Program-made: the position numbers and the translations under genes
DNA from: an uncultured Alphaproteobacteria bacterium
GTDB taxonomy: Bacteria; Pseudomonadota; Alphaproteobacteria; Rhodobacterales; Rhodobacteraceae
Direction of reading: 5' to 3'
Length of the DNA stretch: 64,000 nucleotides
Assembly: GCA_902578545.1 (NCBI GenBank)
Contig: CACHDI010000004.1
Span: forward strand, 86,529-150,528
Part shown: positions 35,702-44,973 of the stretch, in pieces
Layout of the letters: every line of letters begins with the position of its first letter
How positions within the stretch are numbered: the first letter of the stretch is position 1
The notes under the pieces: model-generated
What the model was told of the DNA's origin: nothing
Databases searched by the model: none
The model's input: only the letters and a program-made list of their open reading frames with translations

Positions 35702-36670
35702 TTATCTAAATAATCTATCTCCTAAATTAGAAAAGTTGGAATAAAGAGCTGAAACTTCCGGACCATAGCCATTATAAATTTCTGTTTCACGTTCCCCTCC
35801 TCCTAATATCCTTTCTGTTTTTTGTGACCATCTTGGGTGATCTACTGCTGGATTTACATTTGCCCAAAAACCATACTCATTAGATGCTAAATTTTCCCAA
35901 AAACTTACTGGACGTTTGTCGGTAAATTCTATTCCTTCAATTGATTTTATGGATTTAAAACCATATTTCCAAGGCAAATGTAACCTAATGGGAGCTCCAA
36001 ATTGATTGTGAAGATTTTTTCCATAAGCACCAAATACTAAAAAAGAAAGATCATTTTTAGCCTCTTCTAATGTTAAACCTTCAGTGTAGGGCCATGGGTA
36101 CCATCTAGCTTTTTGTTCAGTTGCTATTTTAGGATCATAAAAAGTAGTAAATTTTATATATTTTGCCGAAGATAATGGTTTACAAAGCTTTAAAAGCTTA
36201 GACATCTGAAAACCTAACCACGGAACTACCATGGACCATGCTTCCACACAACGATGTCGATAAATTCTTTCTTCAAGTTTGAATTTATTTATTAAATCTT
36301 CTACTTCAAAAGTTAAGGGTTTTTCTACCAATCCAGTAATTTTTAATTTCCAATTTTTTGTTTCTAATTTTTGAGCCTCTTTCCAAATATTTTTAGTAGA
36401 TCCAAACTCAAAAAAATTATTGTACTTGGTACTAAGATTTTCTGGAGTGATATTTGAAAGTATATGGTATTTTTTATTTATTTGAAATTTTAAAAAATTT
36501 TCATTATTTTGATTAGCATCCAAATCTTTACCTAGAAAATTATATAATAAAGCGGTAGACCCTAAAATACTTGAAGAATTTTTAATAAATTTTCTTCTAT
36601 TTAAATATAGTTGCTCGTTCGTGACTTGGTTTTCTTTAATTTGCCATCTAGGCTTATTTTGAATATACAT
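35702..36670 (-). CDS. msrP: Protein-methionine-sulfoxide reductase catalytic subunit (molybdopterin)
   Basis: The 322-residue periplasmic enzyme (formerly YedY) repairs oxidised methionines in envelope proteins. A twin-arginine signal (NRRKFIKN, Arg25-Arg26, then a hydrophobic stretch) directs folded export. Cys141 in YRHRCVEAWSMVVPW is the molybdenum ligand. The C-terminal part has HLPWKYGFKSIKSI and NPAVDHPRWSQ. Its membrane partner MsrQ, usually next to it, is not seen, so electrons may come from another quinol or haem protein or msrQ lies elsewhere. Confidence 0.95.
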   Translation of the reverse strand: MYIQNKPRWQIKENQVTNEQLYLNRRKFIKNSSSILGSTALLYNFLGKDLDANQNNENFLKFQINKKYHILSNITPENLSTKYNNFFEFGSTKNIWKEAQKLETKNWKLKITGLVEKPLTFEVEDLINKFKLEERIYRHRCVEAWSMVVPWLGFQMSKLLKLCKPLSSAKYIKFTTFYDPKIATEQKARWYPWPYTEGLTLEEAKNDLSFLVFGAYGKNLHNQFGAPIRLHLPWKYGFKSIKSIEGIEFTDKRPVSFWENLASNEYGFWANVNPAVDHPRWSQKTERILGGGERETEIYNGYGPEVSALYSNFSNLGDRLFR

Positions 36671-36693
36671 TTACCTTCAGAATACCAGAAAAA

Positions 36694-37401
36694 TTAATTA
36701 CTTATCATTTGGTTATGTTTCTTTTTCATAAAATCTTTTGCAGTTTCAACTGCCATTGCTGCGTCTCGACAATAAGCATCTGCACCAATTGCCTTTCCAA
36801 ATTCCTCATTTAAAGGAGCTCCACCTACGAGAATTATGTAATTATCTCTAATACCTTTTTCTACAAGACAATCAATTACGACTTTCATATACGGCATTGT
36901 TGTTGTTAACAATGCAGACATTCCTAAAATGTCAGGTTTTTCATTTTCTAAAGCTGATAAATAGTTTTCAACGGGATTGTTAATTCCTAAATCAATAACT
37001 TCAAAACCAGCTCCTTCCATCATCATAGAAACAAGATTTTTCCCAATATCGTGAATATCTCCTTTAACTGTTCCAATAACCATTTTTCCCAGTCTTGGGG
37101 CACCTGTTTCAATTAAAAGAGGTTTAAGTATAGCCATACCTCCTTTCATTGCGTTTGCAGCTAAAAGTACTTCTGGTACAAATAAAATTCCATCTCTAAA
37201 GTCTATTCCCACAATTCTCATACCTTCTACGAGAACTTTTGTTAAAATGTCATAAGGTTGCCAATTTCTTTCTAAGAAAATATTCACACCCTCCTCTATC
37301 TCTTCTTTTAAACCATCATATAAGTCATCATGCATTTGCAGCATTAACTCATCATCATTTAATTCAGATAAGATAATTTCTTCATCTTCTATATTTTCCA
37401 T
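36694..37401 (-). CDS. Corrinoid (B12-binding) protein, probably the cobalamin module of a split methionine synthase
   Basis: The 235-residue protein has a helical cap domain (about residues 20-100) and a Rossmann B12 domain. The lower-ligand motif is DIHDIG, with His117, followed by GFEVIDLGIN, SALLTTTMPYM and VGGAPLNEEF. It resembles MtbC/MttC corrinoid proteins and the cobalamin module of MetH. In marine Rhodobacterales a very similar protein is part of a methionine synthase split into separate polypeptides. No methyltransferase partner lies beside it here, so the assignment is by resemblance. A palindrome TATGTTTAAACATA lies 47 bases upstream (37448-37461). Confidence 0.82.
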   Translation of the reverse strand: MENIEDEEIILSELNDDELMLQMHDDLYDGLKEEIEEGVNIFLERNWQPYDILTKVLVEGMRIVGIDFRDGILFVPEVLLAANAMKGGMAILKPLLIETGAPRLGKMVIGTVKGDIHDIGKNLVSMMMEGAGFEVIDLGINNPVENYLSALENEKPDILGMSALLTTTMPYMKVVIDCLVEKGIRDNYIILVGGAPLNEEFGKAIGADAYCRDAAMAVETAKDFMKKKHNQMISN

Positions 37402-37545
37402 TTAGACACCAAAATCTATTTGAATATAAGTATATTTAAATTTAATTTATGTTTAAACATACATGAATTATATTTCGACATTTCCTAATACAAAAACGAC
37501 CTAATATATAAAAATTTTTAATATAATTTTAATTAAAATTGTTTT

Positions 37546-37965
37546 TTAGGAATTAGTTAAAAAATCTTTTATCTTTAAAATAATAGAATTTAATCCATTT
37601 GATCGTTGTGAAGATATATGTTCTTTTAAATTTAATAATTCAAGTTTTCTATAAGGGTCAATATTACTAGCTTCCTGAATTTCAGTTTCATTATAAATTG
37701 TTGTTAGTATTTTTATTAGACCTCGAACTATCATTGCATCAGAATCTCCTTTAAATGAAAAGATTTTTTGATCATTCATTTCTACGATTTTTGGATAAAA
37801 CCAAACTTGACTTGCACAACCAATAACTCGGTAATCTTCATTTCGAAATTCTTCGGGATATTTTTCTAATTCCTTACCAATATCAATTATATAACGATAT
37901 TTATCTTCCCAATTTTCTAAAAAGTTAAAATCTTCTAATATATTTTCAAAATTTATTGTTTTCAT
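37546..37965 (-). CDS. sufE: Cysteine desulfuration protein SufE
   Basis: The 139-residue sulfur acceptor takes persulfide from SufS and passes it to the SufBCD scaffold for Fe-S assembly. Its acceptor Cys50 is in RVIGCASQVWF. The N-terminal LEDFNFLENWEDKYRYIIDIG and MIVRGLIKILTTIYN segments are typical. The other suf genes are not in the window. It is 17 bases downstream of rnd. Confidence 0.95.
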   Translation of the reverse strand: MKTINFENILEDFNFLENWEDKYRYIIDIGKELEKYPEEFRNEDYRVIGCASQVWFYPKIVEMNDQKIFSFKGDSDAMIVRGLIKILTTIYNETEIQEASNIDPYRKLELLNLKEHISSQRSNGLNSIILKIKDFLTNS

Positions 37966-37982
37966 ACATTACCTATATCGTA

Positions 37983-39140
37983 TCATTTTTTTAATTTAAT
38001 TAGATCCAATCCTTGTTTACCTATATATATGGCAATTTCACCATTTTTTAACCCTATTGCTTCTTTTCCAAAAACATCAAAGCGCCAACCCTTCAAAGCT
38101 GGTATATTGTAGTTTTCATTCAATACAAGATCTTCTAGATCTTGGTTAGAGGCAATAAGTCTTGTTGGAATTTTATATTCATTACATTTAAATTTTAACA
38201 TAATTTTTAAAAGGTCTATAATTTCAAGTAATTTTTCATTAGTTTCTTTTATAACTGAATTTTTGATTTTGTCTTTTTTTAAAAAACTTTCAATAATTAT
38301 ATAAATTTTTTTTGCATAAATATCTTTCAATTCATTTTTTGAAAATAGAGGTATATTTTCAAAATCTTCAAATTTTTGTGGTAATTTTTTAATAAGATTT
38401 ATTAAATTAACATCTTTAATTACTTGATTTCTGGGTAAATTAAATTTTTTTGCAATTTTTTCTCTTATATCAAGTAATTCATAAATTAAATTTTTATTTG
38501 TAGAGGTTTTATTAAATCTTATTTTTTTATAAATTGATGCTAGATTGTGATCATAAGTATTTTTTTTTGTTAATTTTTGATTTTCTTCTTTAATCCAATC
38601 ATTTCTATTAAGCTTTTTAAGTAATTCCTTTTGTTTTTCATATATATCACATAAATAAAACACATCGTTGGCGGCATAATTAATTTGAGATTTTGACAAA
38701 GGTCTTTTTGACCAATCCATGTATTGATATGTTTTATCAATTTTTACATTTAAAAAATTCATTGCTAAATTTTCATAGCTTTCCTGATCTCCAATACCAC
38801 AAACCATTGCTGCAACTTGTGTATCGAAAATATTTTGAGGTAAAAAACTAAATAAATTCAAAAAAATTTCACAATCTTGTCTTCCAGCATGGAGGACTTT
38901 TGTTATTTTTTTATTTTTTAGAATATCAATAAAGGGTTCATAATTTATTTTTTTTTTGAAAACATCTAAAACAATGATATTCTTATCATTGTTTTTTTTA
39001 TATGCTAATTGAAGTAAACAAAGTTCAGGGAAATATGTATTAATCCTTACAAATTCTGTGTCAATAGCTACATAATTTGAGTTTTGAGTTATTTCACCAC
39101 AAAATTTATTCAATTTATCCGATGAAGATGTAAATATCAT
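37983..39140 (-). CDS. rnd: Ribonuclease D
   Basis: The 385-residue DEDD-family 3'-exonuclease trims tRNA and other small RNA ends. Catalytic acids are visible in VAIDTEFVRINTYFPELCLLQ (first Asp and Glu), KVLHAGRQDCEIF and the Exo III motif YAANDVFYLCDIY. The HRDC region is diverged. The protein is very rich in Lys, Asn and Ile, reflecting local base composition. It is separated from aroB by 59 bases. Confidence 0.94.
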   Translation of the reverse strand: MIFTSSSDKLNKFCGEITQNSNYVAIDTEFVRINTYFPELCLLQLAYKKNNDKNIIVLDVFKKKINYEPFIDILKNKKITKVLHAGRQDCEIFLNLFSFLPQNIFDTQVAAMVCGIGDQESYENLAMNFLNVKIDKTYQYMDWSKRPLSKSQINYAANDVFYLCDIYEKQKELLKKLNRNDWIKEENQKLTKKNTYDHNLASIYKKIRFNKTSTNKNLIYELLDIREKIAKKFNLPRNQVIKDVNLINLIKKLPQKFEDFENIPLFSKNELKDIYAKKIYIIIESFLKKDKIKNSVIKETNEKLLEIIDLLKIMLKFKCNEYKIPTRLIASNQDLEDLVLNENYNIPALKGWRFDVFGKEAIGLKNGEIAIYIGKQGLDLIKLKK

Positions 39141-39199
39141 TTTTTTTAATTTATAAAGTTTTTATACATACACTTAATCATTCTTGATTGATATAGCAA

Positions 39200-40303
39200 T
39201 TAACCTTTAATAGAGTTAGTCAATATTTTTTTTACTATATCAGCATCTACATCCTTCTGAATAAGACCTGCTCCAATTCTTTTTAATAAGATAAAATTTA
39301 ATTTTTTATTAACAACTTTTTTATCTTGATACATAATATTTAATAATTTTTGAGCAGTAAAATTATTGATATTTGTTTGTTTAATTTCAGTATAATAATT
39401 CAATCTTTTGAAGTGATTTATTATTCTTTCACATTGCTTTGAGTTGATTAAATTTAATTTTCTACTCAATTTGAGTGCAAGACAGCAACCAATTATTACA
39501 GCTTCACCGTGAAGTAAATTTCTAGAATAATGATTTGCAGTCTCTAGAGCATGACCAAATGTATGTCCTAAATTTAATAAAGCTCTTTCTCCCTGTTCTT
39601 TTTCATCCCTTTGAACTAAATTTATTTTAATTTCACATGATTTATATATTATATCTATAATATTTTTGTCTTCTCTTAATTCATTATAATCTTTATTTTC
39701 TAACCATTTAAAAAAATTATAATCCTTTATTAAAGCTTTTTTAACTGCTTCAGCATATCCAGACAAATACTCCCTCTTTTTTAATGTTTTTAAAAAAGAT
39801 ATATCTGATAAAATTAACGAGGGCTGATAAAATGTGCCAATCAAGTTTTTTCCTTGTAAAGAATTAATGCCTGTTTTTCCTCCTATTGAACTATCAACTT
39901 GAGACAATAACGTTGTGGGCATGTGTATAATTTTCATTCCACGTCTTGTTATTGAACAAGCAAAACCTGTTAAATCTCCAATAACTCCACCACCTAAACT
40001 AACTATAAAATCATTTCTTTCTACTTGATTTGATATTAACCATTCGACAACTTTTTTTAAATTAAACCAATTTTTTGTTTTTTCTCCAGGATTTAAAACT
40101 AAAACTTCAAATTTAATTTTTGAAACTTTTAAAAATTTTAAAAGTGACAATAAATGATATTTTGCAACATTTTTATCCGTAACAATACATAGTTTGGATT
40201 TAAATTCATGCTTCTTTAAAAATAGGATTAGTTCGTTATGAATTTTATTACCTATTAATATTTTATGGGTAAAACCATTATACTTAGCTTTTATAAATTT
40301 CAT
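39200..40303 (-). CDS. aroB: 3-dehydroquinate synthase
   Basis: The 367-residue NAD- and Zn-dependent enzyme is the second step of the shikimate pathway. It has the NAD-binding SLGGGVIGDLTGFACSITRRG segment in parts, PTTLLSQVDSSIGGKTGIN, and the zinc-ligand motif ALLNLGHTFGHALE. It lies 21 bases after aroK, which acts later in the same pathway, and this pairing is near universal in proteobacteria. Confidence 0.98.
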   Translation of the reverse strand: MKFIKAKYNGFTHKILIGNKIHNELILFLKKHEFKSKLCIVTDKNVAKYHLLSLLKFLKVSKIKFEVLVLNPGEKTKNWFNLKKVVEWLISNQVERNDFIVSLGGGVIGDLTGFACSITRRGMKIIHMPTTLLSQVDSSIGGKTGINSLQGKNLIGTFYQPSLILSDISFLKTLKKREYLSGYAEAVKKALIKDYNFFKWLENKDYNELREDKNIIDIIYKSCEIKINLVQRDEKEQGERALLNLGHTFGHALETANHYSRNLLHGEAVIIGCCLALKLSRKLNLINSKQCERIINHFKRLNYYTEIKQTNINNFTAQKLLNIMYQDKKVVNKKLNFILLKRIGAGLIQKDVDADIVKKILTNSIKG

Positions 40304-40324
40304 TTCTCTATGATTTTTAATAAT

Positions 40325-40858
40325 TTAAACAAACATTTGATTTTTTTTTAATTCAATTACAATTTTTTCAACCATTTTGGAATGACTAATTTTTGGTTTA
40401 CTTTCTATTGTAATATCTGCTTTGCTATAGATTGGATTTCTTTCTTTAATTAAACTTTTTAACGCTTTTTCTGGTTCCATTTGGTTTAATAATGGACGAT
40501 TTTTTTTTCCTAAAACTCTTGGCCACAATGTTTCAAAGTCAGCTTTAAGCCAAATGGAAAAACCGTGTATTTTAATTAACTCTCTTAGATCTTTTGATAT
40601 AAAAGCTCCACCCCCAGTTGATAAAACCTGTGGTTTTTGTAGCATTAACCTACTAACAACTTTTTTTTCTCCTTCTCTAAAATATTTTTCACCAAATTTC
40701 TCAAAAATTTCAACAATTGTCATTCCTGCAGCTTTTTCAATTTCACTATCTGCATCTAGAAATCCAACATTTAAAAAATCAGACAGCTTATTACCAATGG
40801 AAGATTTTCCAGCTCCCATCAATCCTACTAAAACAAGCATTTTCTTCAATTTATACAA
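40325..40858 (-). CDS. aroK: Shikimate kinase
   Basis: The 177-residue P-loop kinase phosphorylates shikimate. Walker A is GLMGAGKSS, the substrate site is FLDADSEIE, and the arginine and lid segments are FREGEKKVV, STGGGAFIS and KNRPLLNQ. A second ATG (MLVLVG) is possible seven codons in, but the first ATG is kept. It is divergent from the small membrane peptide gene at 40980. Confidence 0.97.
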   Translation of the reverse strand: MYKLKKMLVLVGLMGAGKSSIGNKLSDFLNVGFLDADSEIEKAAGMTIVEIFEKFGEKYFREGEKKVVSRLMLQKPQVLSTGGGAFISKDLRELIKIHGFSIWLKADFETLWPRVLGKKNRPLLNQMEPEKALKSLIKERNPIYSKADITIESKPKISHSKMVEKIVIELKKNQMFV

Positions 40859-40979
40859 TATTTGTAATAGATTTGTGTTTAAAATATATTTGTAAATATA
40901 TAATGATTTAAAAAGCTTTTGAAAATATTTTTTTTTTGAATTAAAATTAAATTTTTAACATCATTATTTGTCTTATTAT

Positions 40980-41108
40980 ATGTGGACATTACTTAAATTT
41001 TTCTTTTTCATAGCCTTAATTTATATTATTATTATTGTGATTTACTCTTTTGTATTTGATATTGATCCACTTAATAAATTAGTTGTAATTAACGTACCTA
41101 TAAAATAA
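40980..41108 (+). CDS. 42-residue single-pass membrane peptide
   Basis: ATG at 40980 opens a 42-codon frame ending at TAA 41106-41108. The product starts MWTLLKFFFFIALIYIIIIV and ends DPLNKLVVINVPIK: one membrane helix and a short tail with a proline-containing beta-like end. Its TAA overlaps the ATG of the next gene (TAATG), so the two are translationally coupled. I recall short membrane peptides with a similar D-P tail between aroK and xerD in other alphaproteobacteria, which supports a real gene, but I cannot verify that here. Function unknown. Confidence 0.72.
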   Translation: MWTLLKFFFFIALIYIIIIVIYSFVFDIDPLNKLVVINVPIK

Positions 41109-42736
41109 TGATTTTACGATCATGCTTATTATTGATTTTAATATCAATTAACTCTTTCATTTTAACAAATTTTTTATTTGCAGATGCCCCAATGTCTGCA
41201 ATTGATTGGTTAGCAAAAAAAATCAATGATCCACCCGAATTTTATACTTACCAATCTGAAATTGAAAAAAATAATAATAACGAGATTGAGAAAAATGTTC
41301 TTCCAAATATAAGCAAAAACTCAATTGGGATTTATCCCAGTATAAAAATTGGAATAAATTCAGACATTTGGAAGAATAGTAACGAAATTGAGATCTCCTC
41401 TGTATTGGAAAAAATTAAAATTAGTGATTTATATTATCTTAATCGATTATTAAAAAGGATTTTACTGTTTGAATCTGATCCACCTATTATTGTTGTTGAT
41501 GAAGAATTTTCTGGTACCCTCTTTTTAAGACAACGAATATCAAAATTAATTCAAATGGGTGCTTTAGATGATGCAGAAGCTCTTATTTTAGATGCTGATC
41601 CTACTTTTGATCCAAACTTGATTGATTTATGGTCTGAAATTTCATTTCTAACTTATAGATTTGAAAGATTTTGTAATGCTGTTTTAAATGGCTATCATAA
41701 TTCATTAGAGCCTGCTCATAAAATTATTTGTCTTGCTAGAAGTGGTGATTGGAATGCTGCAGCTTTATCTTTAGCAACTTATTCAAGTATTAATAAATTA
41801 GACAGTGATCATGAAAAATTACTGATTAATTATTTAGATCATGAAGCAGAATTAGAGATTATTAATAAAGATAAATGTGATGAAGATAAATCCATTATAA
41901 TTTATCTATGTAGTTTTTCTAACATAAATACGCAAATTCCAAGTTATGGTGTAAAATTTCTTTATAATAATTTAGGCAGAGGTAAAAGTATCAGATCCAG
42001 GATTGTTGCATCAGAAGAATTAGTTAAAAGTGGAGCTCTTAATCCGAGTATTTTATTCTCTACATATAAAATTAAACAGCCCTCTACTTCAGGTGGTATC
42101 TGGGCAAGAGCAAAACTTGTTCAAGAACTAGATAGGATTATTCAATATGATTTGAATAATCACCAATTCTTATTCGATCATTTAAACATCATGACTAAAG
42201 AATTTTTAAAAAATAAATTACTAACAGCTTTTGCAATATCTTATGGAAAAAAACTCAGATTAAATAAATCTAATTACTCACCATTAAATGATCTAATATT
42301 AATAATTAACATTTTATCAGGAGAATATGGAGATCTTCTTGAAAAATATATGGTTGTTAATCCCAAACTGCAAAATTTAATTGGTGTTTTAAATAAAAGA
42401 GACAAACAATTAATAGTTACAAATTTTAAAGATAATCATACAAATATTTTCAATAAGAAATATACTGAATTACAAAATGCTATTTTAAAAGCAAGCAGTG
42501 GTATATATCCTGAAAAAATTATTTTTAAACATGATAAAAAAAATGACCATTCAAACCAAGATGGTTTAGTACTACTAAATGCTATATTTAAAATTTCTAA
42601 TAGTTCTAATTTTAATATTACAGATATACAAACAGGCCTAGCATCATTAGTAAAATTAGGATTAGTAAATGATTTTAAAAATATTTCAAATGAATTATTA
42701 ATTAGGGAATATTTCAAAAAAAATTTAGGGATATAA
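41108..42736 (+). CDS. Conserved secreted protein of unknown function upstream of xerD
   Basis: The 542-residue protein has an N-terminal signal (LLLILISINSFILTNFLFA, likely cut after FADA) and then an APMSAIDWL motif. An Asn/Lys-rich linker (about residues 50-90) is followed by a long helical region without recognisable catalytic motifs. Segments such as LIQMGALDDAEALILDADP suggest TPR- or HEAT-like helical repeats. Alphaproteobacterial relatives in this position are sometimes labelled antifreeze-related, which is not informative. It is coupled to the 42-aa membrane peptide upstream and abuts xerD with no spacer. A periplasmic scaffold role is possible but unproven. Confidence 0.75.
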   Translation: MILRSCLLLILISINSFILTNFLFADAPMSAIDWLAKKINDPPEFYTYQSEIEKNNNNEIEKNVLPNISKNSIGIYPSIKIGINSDIWKNSNEIEISSVLEKIKISDLYYLNRLLKRILLFESDPPIIVVDEEFSGTLFLRQRISKLIQMGALDDAEALILDADPTFDPNLIDLWSEISFLTYRFERFCNAVLNGYHNSLEPAHKIICLARSGDWNAAALSLATYSSINKLDSDHEKLLINYLDHEAELEIINKDKCDEDKSIIIYLCSFSNINTQIPSYGVKFLYNNLGRGKSIRSRIVASEELVKSGALNPSILFSTYKIKQPSTSGGIWARAKLVQELDRIIQYDLNNHQFLFDHLNIMTKEFLKNKLLTAFAISYGKKLRLNKSNYSPLNDLILIINILSGEYGDLLEKYMVVNPKLQNLIGVLNKRDKQLIVTNFKDNHTNIFNKKYTELQNAILKASSGIYPEKIIFKHDKKNDHSNQDGLVLLNAIFKISNSSNFNITDIQTGLASLVKLGLVNDFKNISNELLIREYFKKNLGI

Positions 42737-43651
42737 ATGAATATTTATGATCAGTTAGACTATTTTTTTGAATCTATAATAGCCGAAAAAAATTTTAGCT
42801 TAAATTCGATAAATGCATATAAAAATGATTTAACTCAACTTTTTAAAAATAAAAAAGATTTTAACTTAAAAGTAATTTCTGAAGAATATATAATTGATAA
42901 TTTAAATTTATTAAAGAAAATAAATATTTCTGATAGAACTATTGCTAGAAAAATATCTTGTTATAAACATTTTTTTAAATTTGCAATAGAAGAAAAGTGG
43001 ATAATTAAAAATCCTTGTATTAAATTAAAATCTCCAAAATATTTAAATAAATTGCCAGAAACATTATCCATAAAAGAAATTAATTTATTATTAGATTCAT
43101 CAAAAATTGCTGATAGTAAAATAATTAATAATATCAGAAATAATACATTACTAGAACTTATATATGGAACTGGATTAAGAGTAAGTGAACTTGTTACTAT
43201 TCCTTTAAATGCTATTAATAAGAATTCTGAACTTTTTTTAATTAGAGGAAAGGGTAATAAAGAGAGGTTAGTACCAATTTCAAGATCTGCGAAAAAGGCT
43301 ATAAATAAATGGCTTAAACATAGGAATAAAATGAGTATAAAAGAAAAATCAAAAAATTTTTTATTCCCCGCAAATTCAAAATTAGGGCATCTAAGTAGAG
43401 TACAATTTTTTAATATTTTAAAAAAAATTTCAAATCATGCGGGATTAGGTAGCAAAAAAATTTCACCACATATTATTAGACACGCCTTTGCTACACATCT
43501 TTTGTCAAATGGTGCTGATCTCAGAGTTATTCAAAGTCTGTTAGGTCATTCAGATATTGCCACTACTCAAATATATACCCATGTATTAGATGATAAAAAG
43601 AAGTCATTGGTTTTAAAAAATCATCCATTGGCAAAAATAAATTTAAATTAA
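42737..43651 (+). CDS. xerD: Tyrosine recombinase XerD
   Basis: The 304-residue recombinase resolves chromosome dimers at dif together with XerC. It has the N-terminal SAM-like core-binding domain and the catalytic set: Arg in GTGLRVSELV, Lys in RGKGNKERLVP, HxxR in HIIRHAFATH, the second His in LLGHSDIATTQ and the nucleophile Tyr in IYTHV. The ATG follows the upstream stop directly. Placement next to aroK and a CNNM/CorC gene is the usual alphaproteobacterial site of xerD, so this is the housekeeping gene, not a mobile integrase. Confidence 0.93.
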   Translation: MNIYDQLDYFFESIIAEKNFSLNSINAYKNDLTQLFKNKKDFNLKVISEEYIIDNLNLLKKINISDRTIARKISCYKHFFKFAIEEKWIIKNPCIKLKSPKYLNKLPETLSIKEINLLLDSSKIADSKIINNIRNNTLLELIYGTGLRVSELVTIPLNAINKNSELFLIRGKGNKERLVPISRSAKKAINKWLKHRNKMSIKEKSKNFLFPANSKLGHLSRVQFFNILKKISNHAGLGSKKISPHIIRHAFATHLLSNGADLRVIQSLLGHSDIATTQIYTHVLDDKKKSLVLKNHPLAKINLN

Positions 43652-43660
43652 AAGGTAAAT

Positions 43661-44971
43661 TTGATGACAGAAATAGAATTAGAATCTTATTTTAAAATTA
43701 CTATTTGGGGTAGCCCAGTGGTTGTTTTATTTCTTTTAATATTATCAGCTTTTTTTTCAGGTTCTGAAACTGCACTTACTGCATCAAGTCGCCCTAAACT
43801 TAGAAGTATGAGTGATAAAGGATCAAATGGAGCAAAAAAGGCTTTAGATATTACTAATGACAATGAAAGCTTAATTGGAACAATTTTATTAGGAAATAAT
43901 ATAGTAAATATTTTAGCGACATCTCTGGCAACAGCCTATTTTGTTCGTTTTTTTGGCGATAATGGAGTTTTTATTGCAACTTTTTGTATGACTGTTCTAA
44001 TTTTAGTTTTTTCTGAGCTTTTACCTAAAACTTATGCAATTAATAATCCAGAAACTGCTGCAAGAAGAGTTGCTCCATTAGTTATGTTTTTTATTTATAT
44101 TTTTTCACCAATTATGATTTTTGTAAGAAAATTAGTTCAATTACTCCTTAGTTTACTAGGTTTAAAAATTGATCCAAGTAAACATATCCTTGCATCAGAC
44201 GAAATTGCAGGAGCAATTGCTCTTCATCATTCTGAAGGTTCTGTTAAAAAAGATGCCAGGGATCGATTGTTAGGTGTACTTGATCTACCAGAAAGAGTAG
44301 TTGAAGAGATTATGTTACATAGAAGTCAAATTGAGATGGTTGATGCTGATGATCCACCAAAAAAGATTTTAGAGAAATGCCTTAAATCACCTTATACTAG
44401 AATACCTATTTTTAAAAATGATCAAGAAAATGTTGTTGGTATTCTTCATGCAAAAGATTTGCTTAGAAAAACAAGTATTCTTTCATCAATTGGATCAAAA
44501 AATTTTGATATTAAAAAATTTGATATTATGAAAGTAGCAATGAAGCCATATTTTATTCCAGAGACTACAACACTTGACCTTCAGATGCGCCAATTTTTAA
44601 AAAGAAAAGCTCATTTTGCACTTGTTGTAGACGAATATGGAGATTTAAGAGGTTTAATTACTTTAGAAGATATAATAGAGGAAATAGTTGGTGAAATATC
44701 TGACGAACACGATATTGAAGTAGATCAAATGATTGATACATCTGACGGTAAATTCATAGTAGATGGTGGTATGAGTATTAGGGATTTAAATAGGGCTTAT
44801 GATTGGTCACTTCCAGATAATGAAGCAAATACTATTGCTGGGTTAGTGATACATGAGGCTCAACATATTCCTAATGTAGGCCAAGTTTTTAATTTTTATG
44901 GATTTAGATTTGAAATTTTAACAAAAGAAAAAAATAAGATTACTAAAATAAAGCTAGCAAAAATAATTTAA
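43661..44971 (+). CDS. CNNM/CBS-domain ion transporter, TlyC/CorC-like
   Basis: The 436-residue protein has an N-terminal CNNM membrane domain with three to four helices (LILSAFFSGSETALTASSR, LLGNNIVNILATSLATAYF), two CBS domains (VEEIMLHRSQIEMVDADD and VVDEYGDLRGLITLEDIIEEI) and a C-terminal CorC_HlyC domain (DGGMSIRDLNRAY, ANTIAGLVI). The family is linked to magnesium and cobalt efflux. Older hemolysin labels are misleading. It sits 9 bases after xerD. Confidence 0.92.
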   Translation: MMTEIELESYFKITIWGSPVVVLFLLILSAFFSGSETALTASSRPKLRSMSDKGSNGAKKALDITNDNESLIGTILLGNNIVNILATSLATAYFVRFFGDNGVFIATFCMTVLILVFSELLPKTYAINNPETAARRVAPLVMFFIYIFSPIMIFVRKLVQLLLSLLGLKIDPSKHILASDEIAGAIALHHSEGSVKKDARDRLLGVLDLPERVVEEIMLHRSQIEMVDADDPPKKILEKCLKSPYTRIPIFKNDQENVVGILHAKDLLRKTSILSSIGSKNFDIKKFDIMKVAMKPYFIPETTTLDLQMRQFLKRKAHFALVVDEYGDLRGLITLEDIIEEIVGEISDEHDIEVDQMIDTSDGKFIVDGGMSIRDLNRAYDWSLPDNEANTIAGLVIHEAQHIPNVGQVFNFYGFRFEILTKEKNKITKIKLAKII

Positions 44972-44973
44972 AT

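Noticed and set aside
37448..37461. Palindrome TATGTTTAAACATA as operator or riboswitch of the corrinoid gene
   Set aside because: Fourteen-base AT palindromes occur by chance here, and the 144-base spacer shows no cobalamin or SAM riboswitch features.
42737..43651. xerD as a mobile-element integrase
   Set aside because: It sits at its usual chromosomal place next to aroK and a CNNM/CorC gene, with no att repeats, tRNA target or phage genes.
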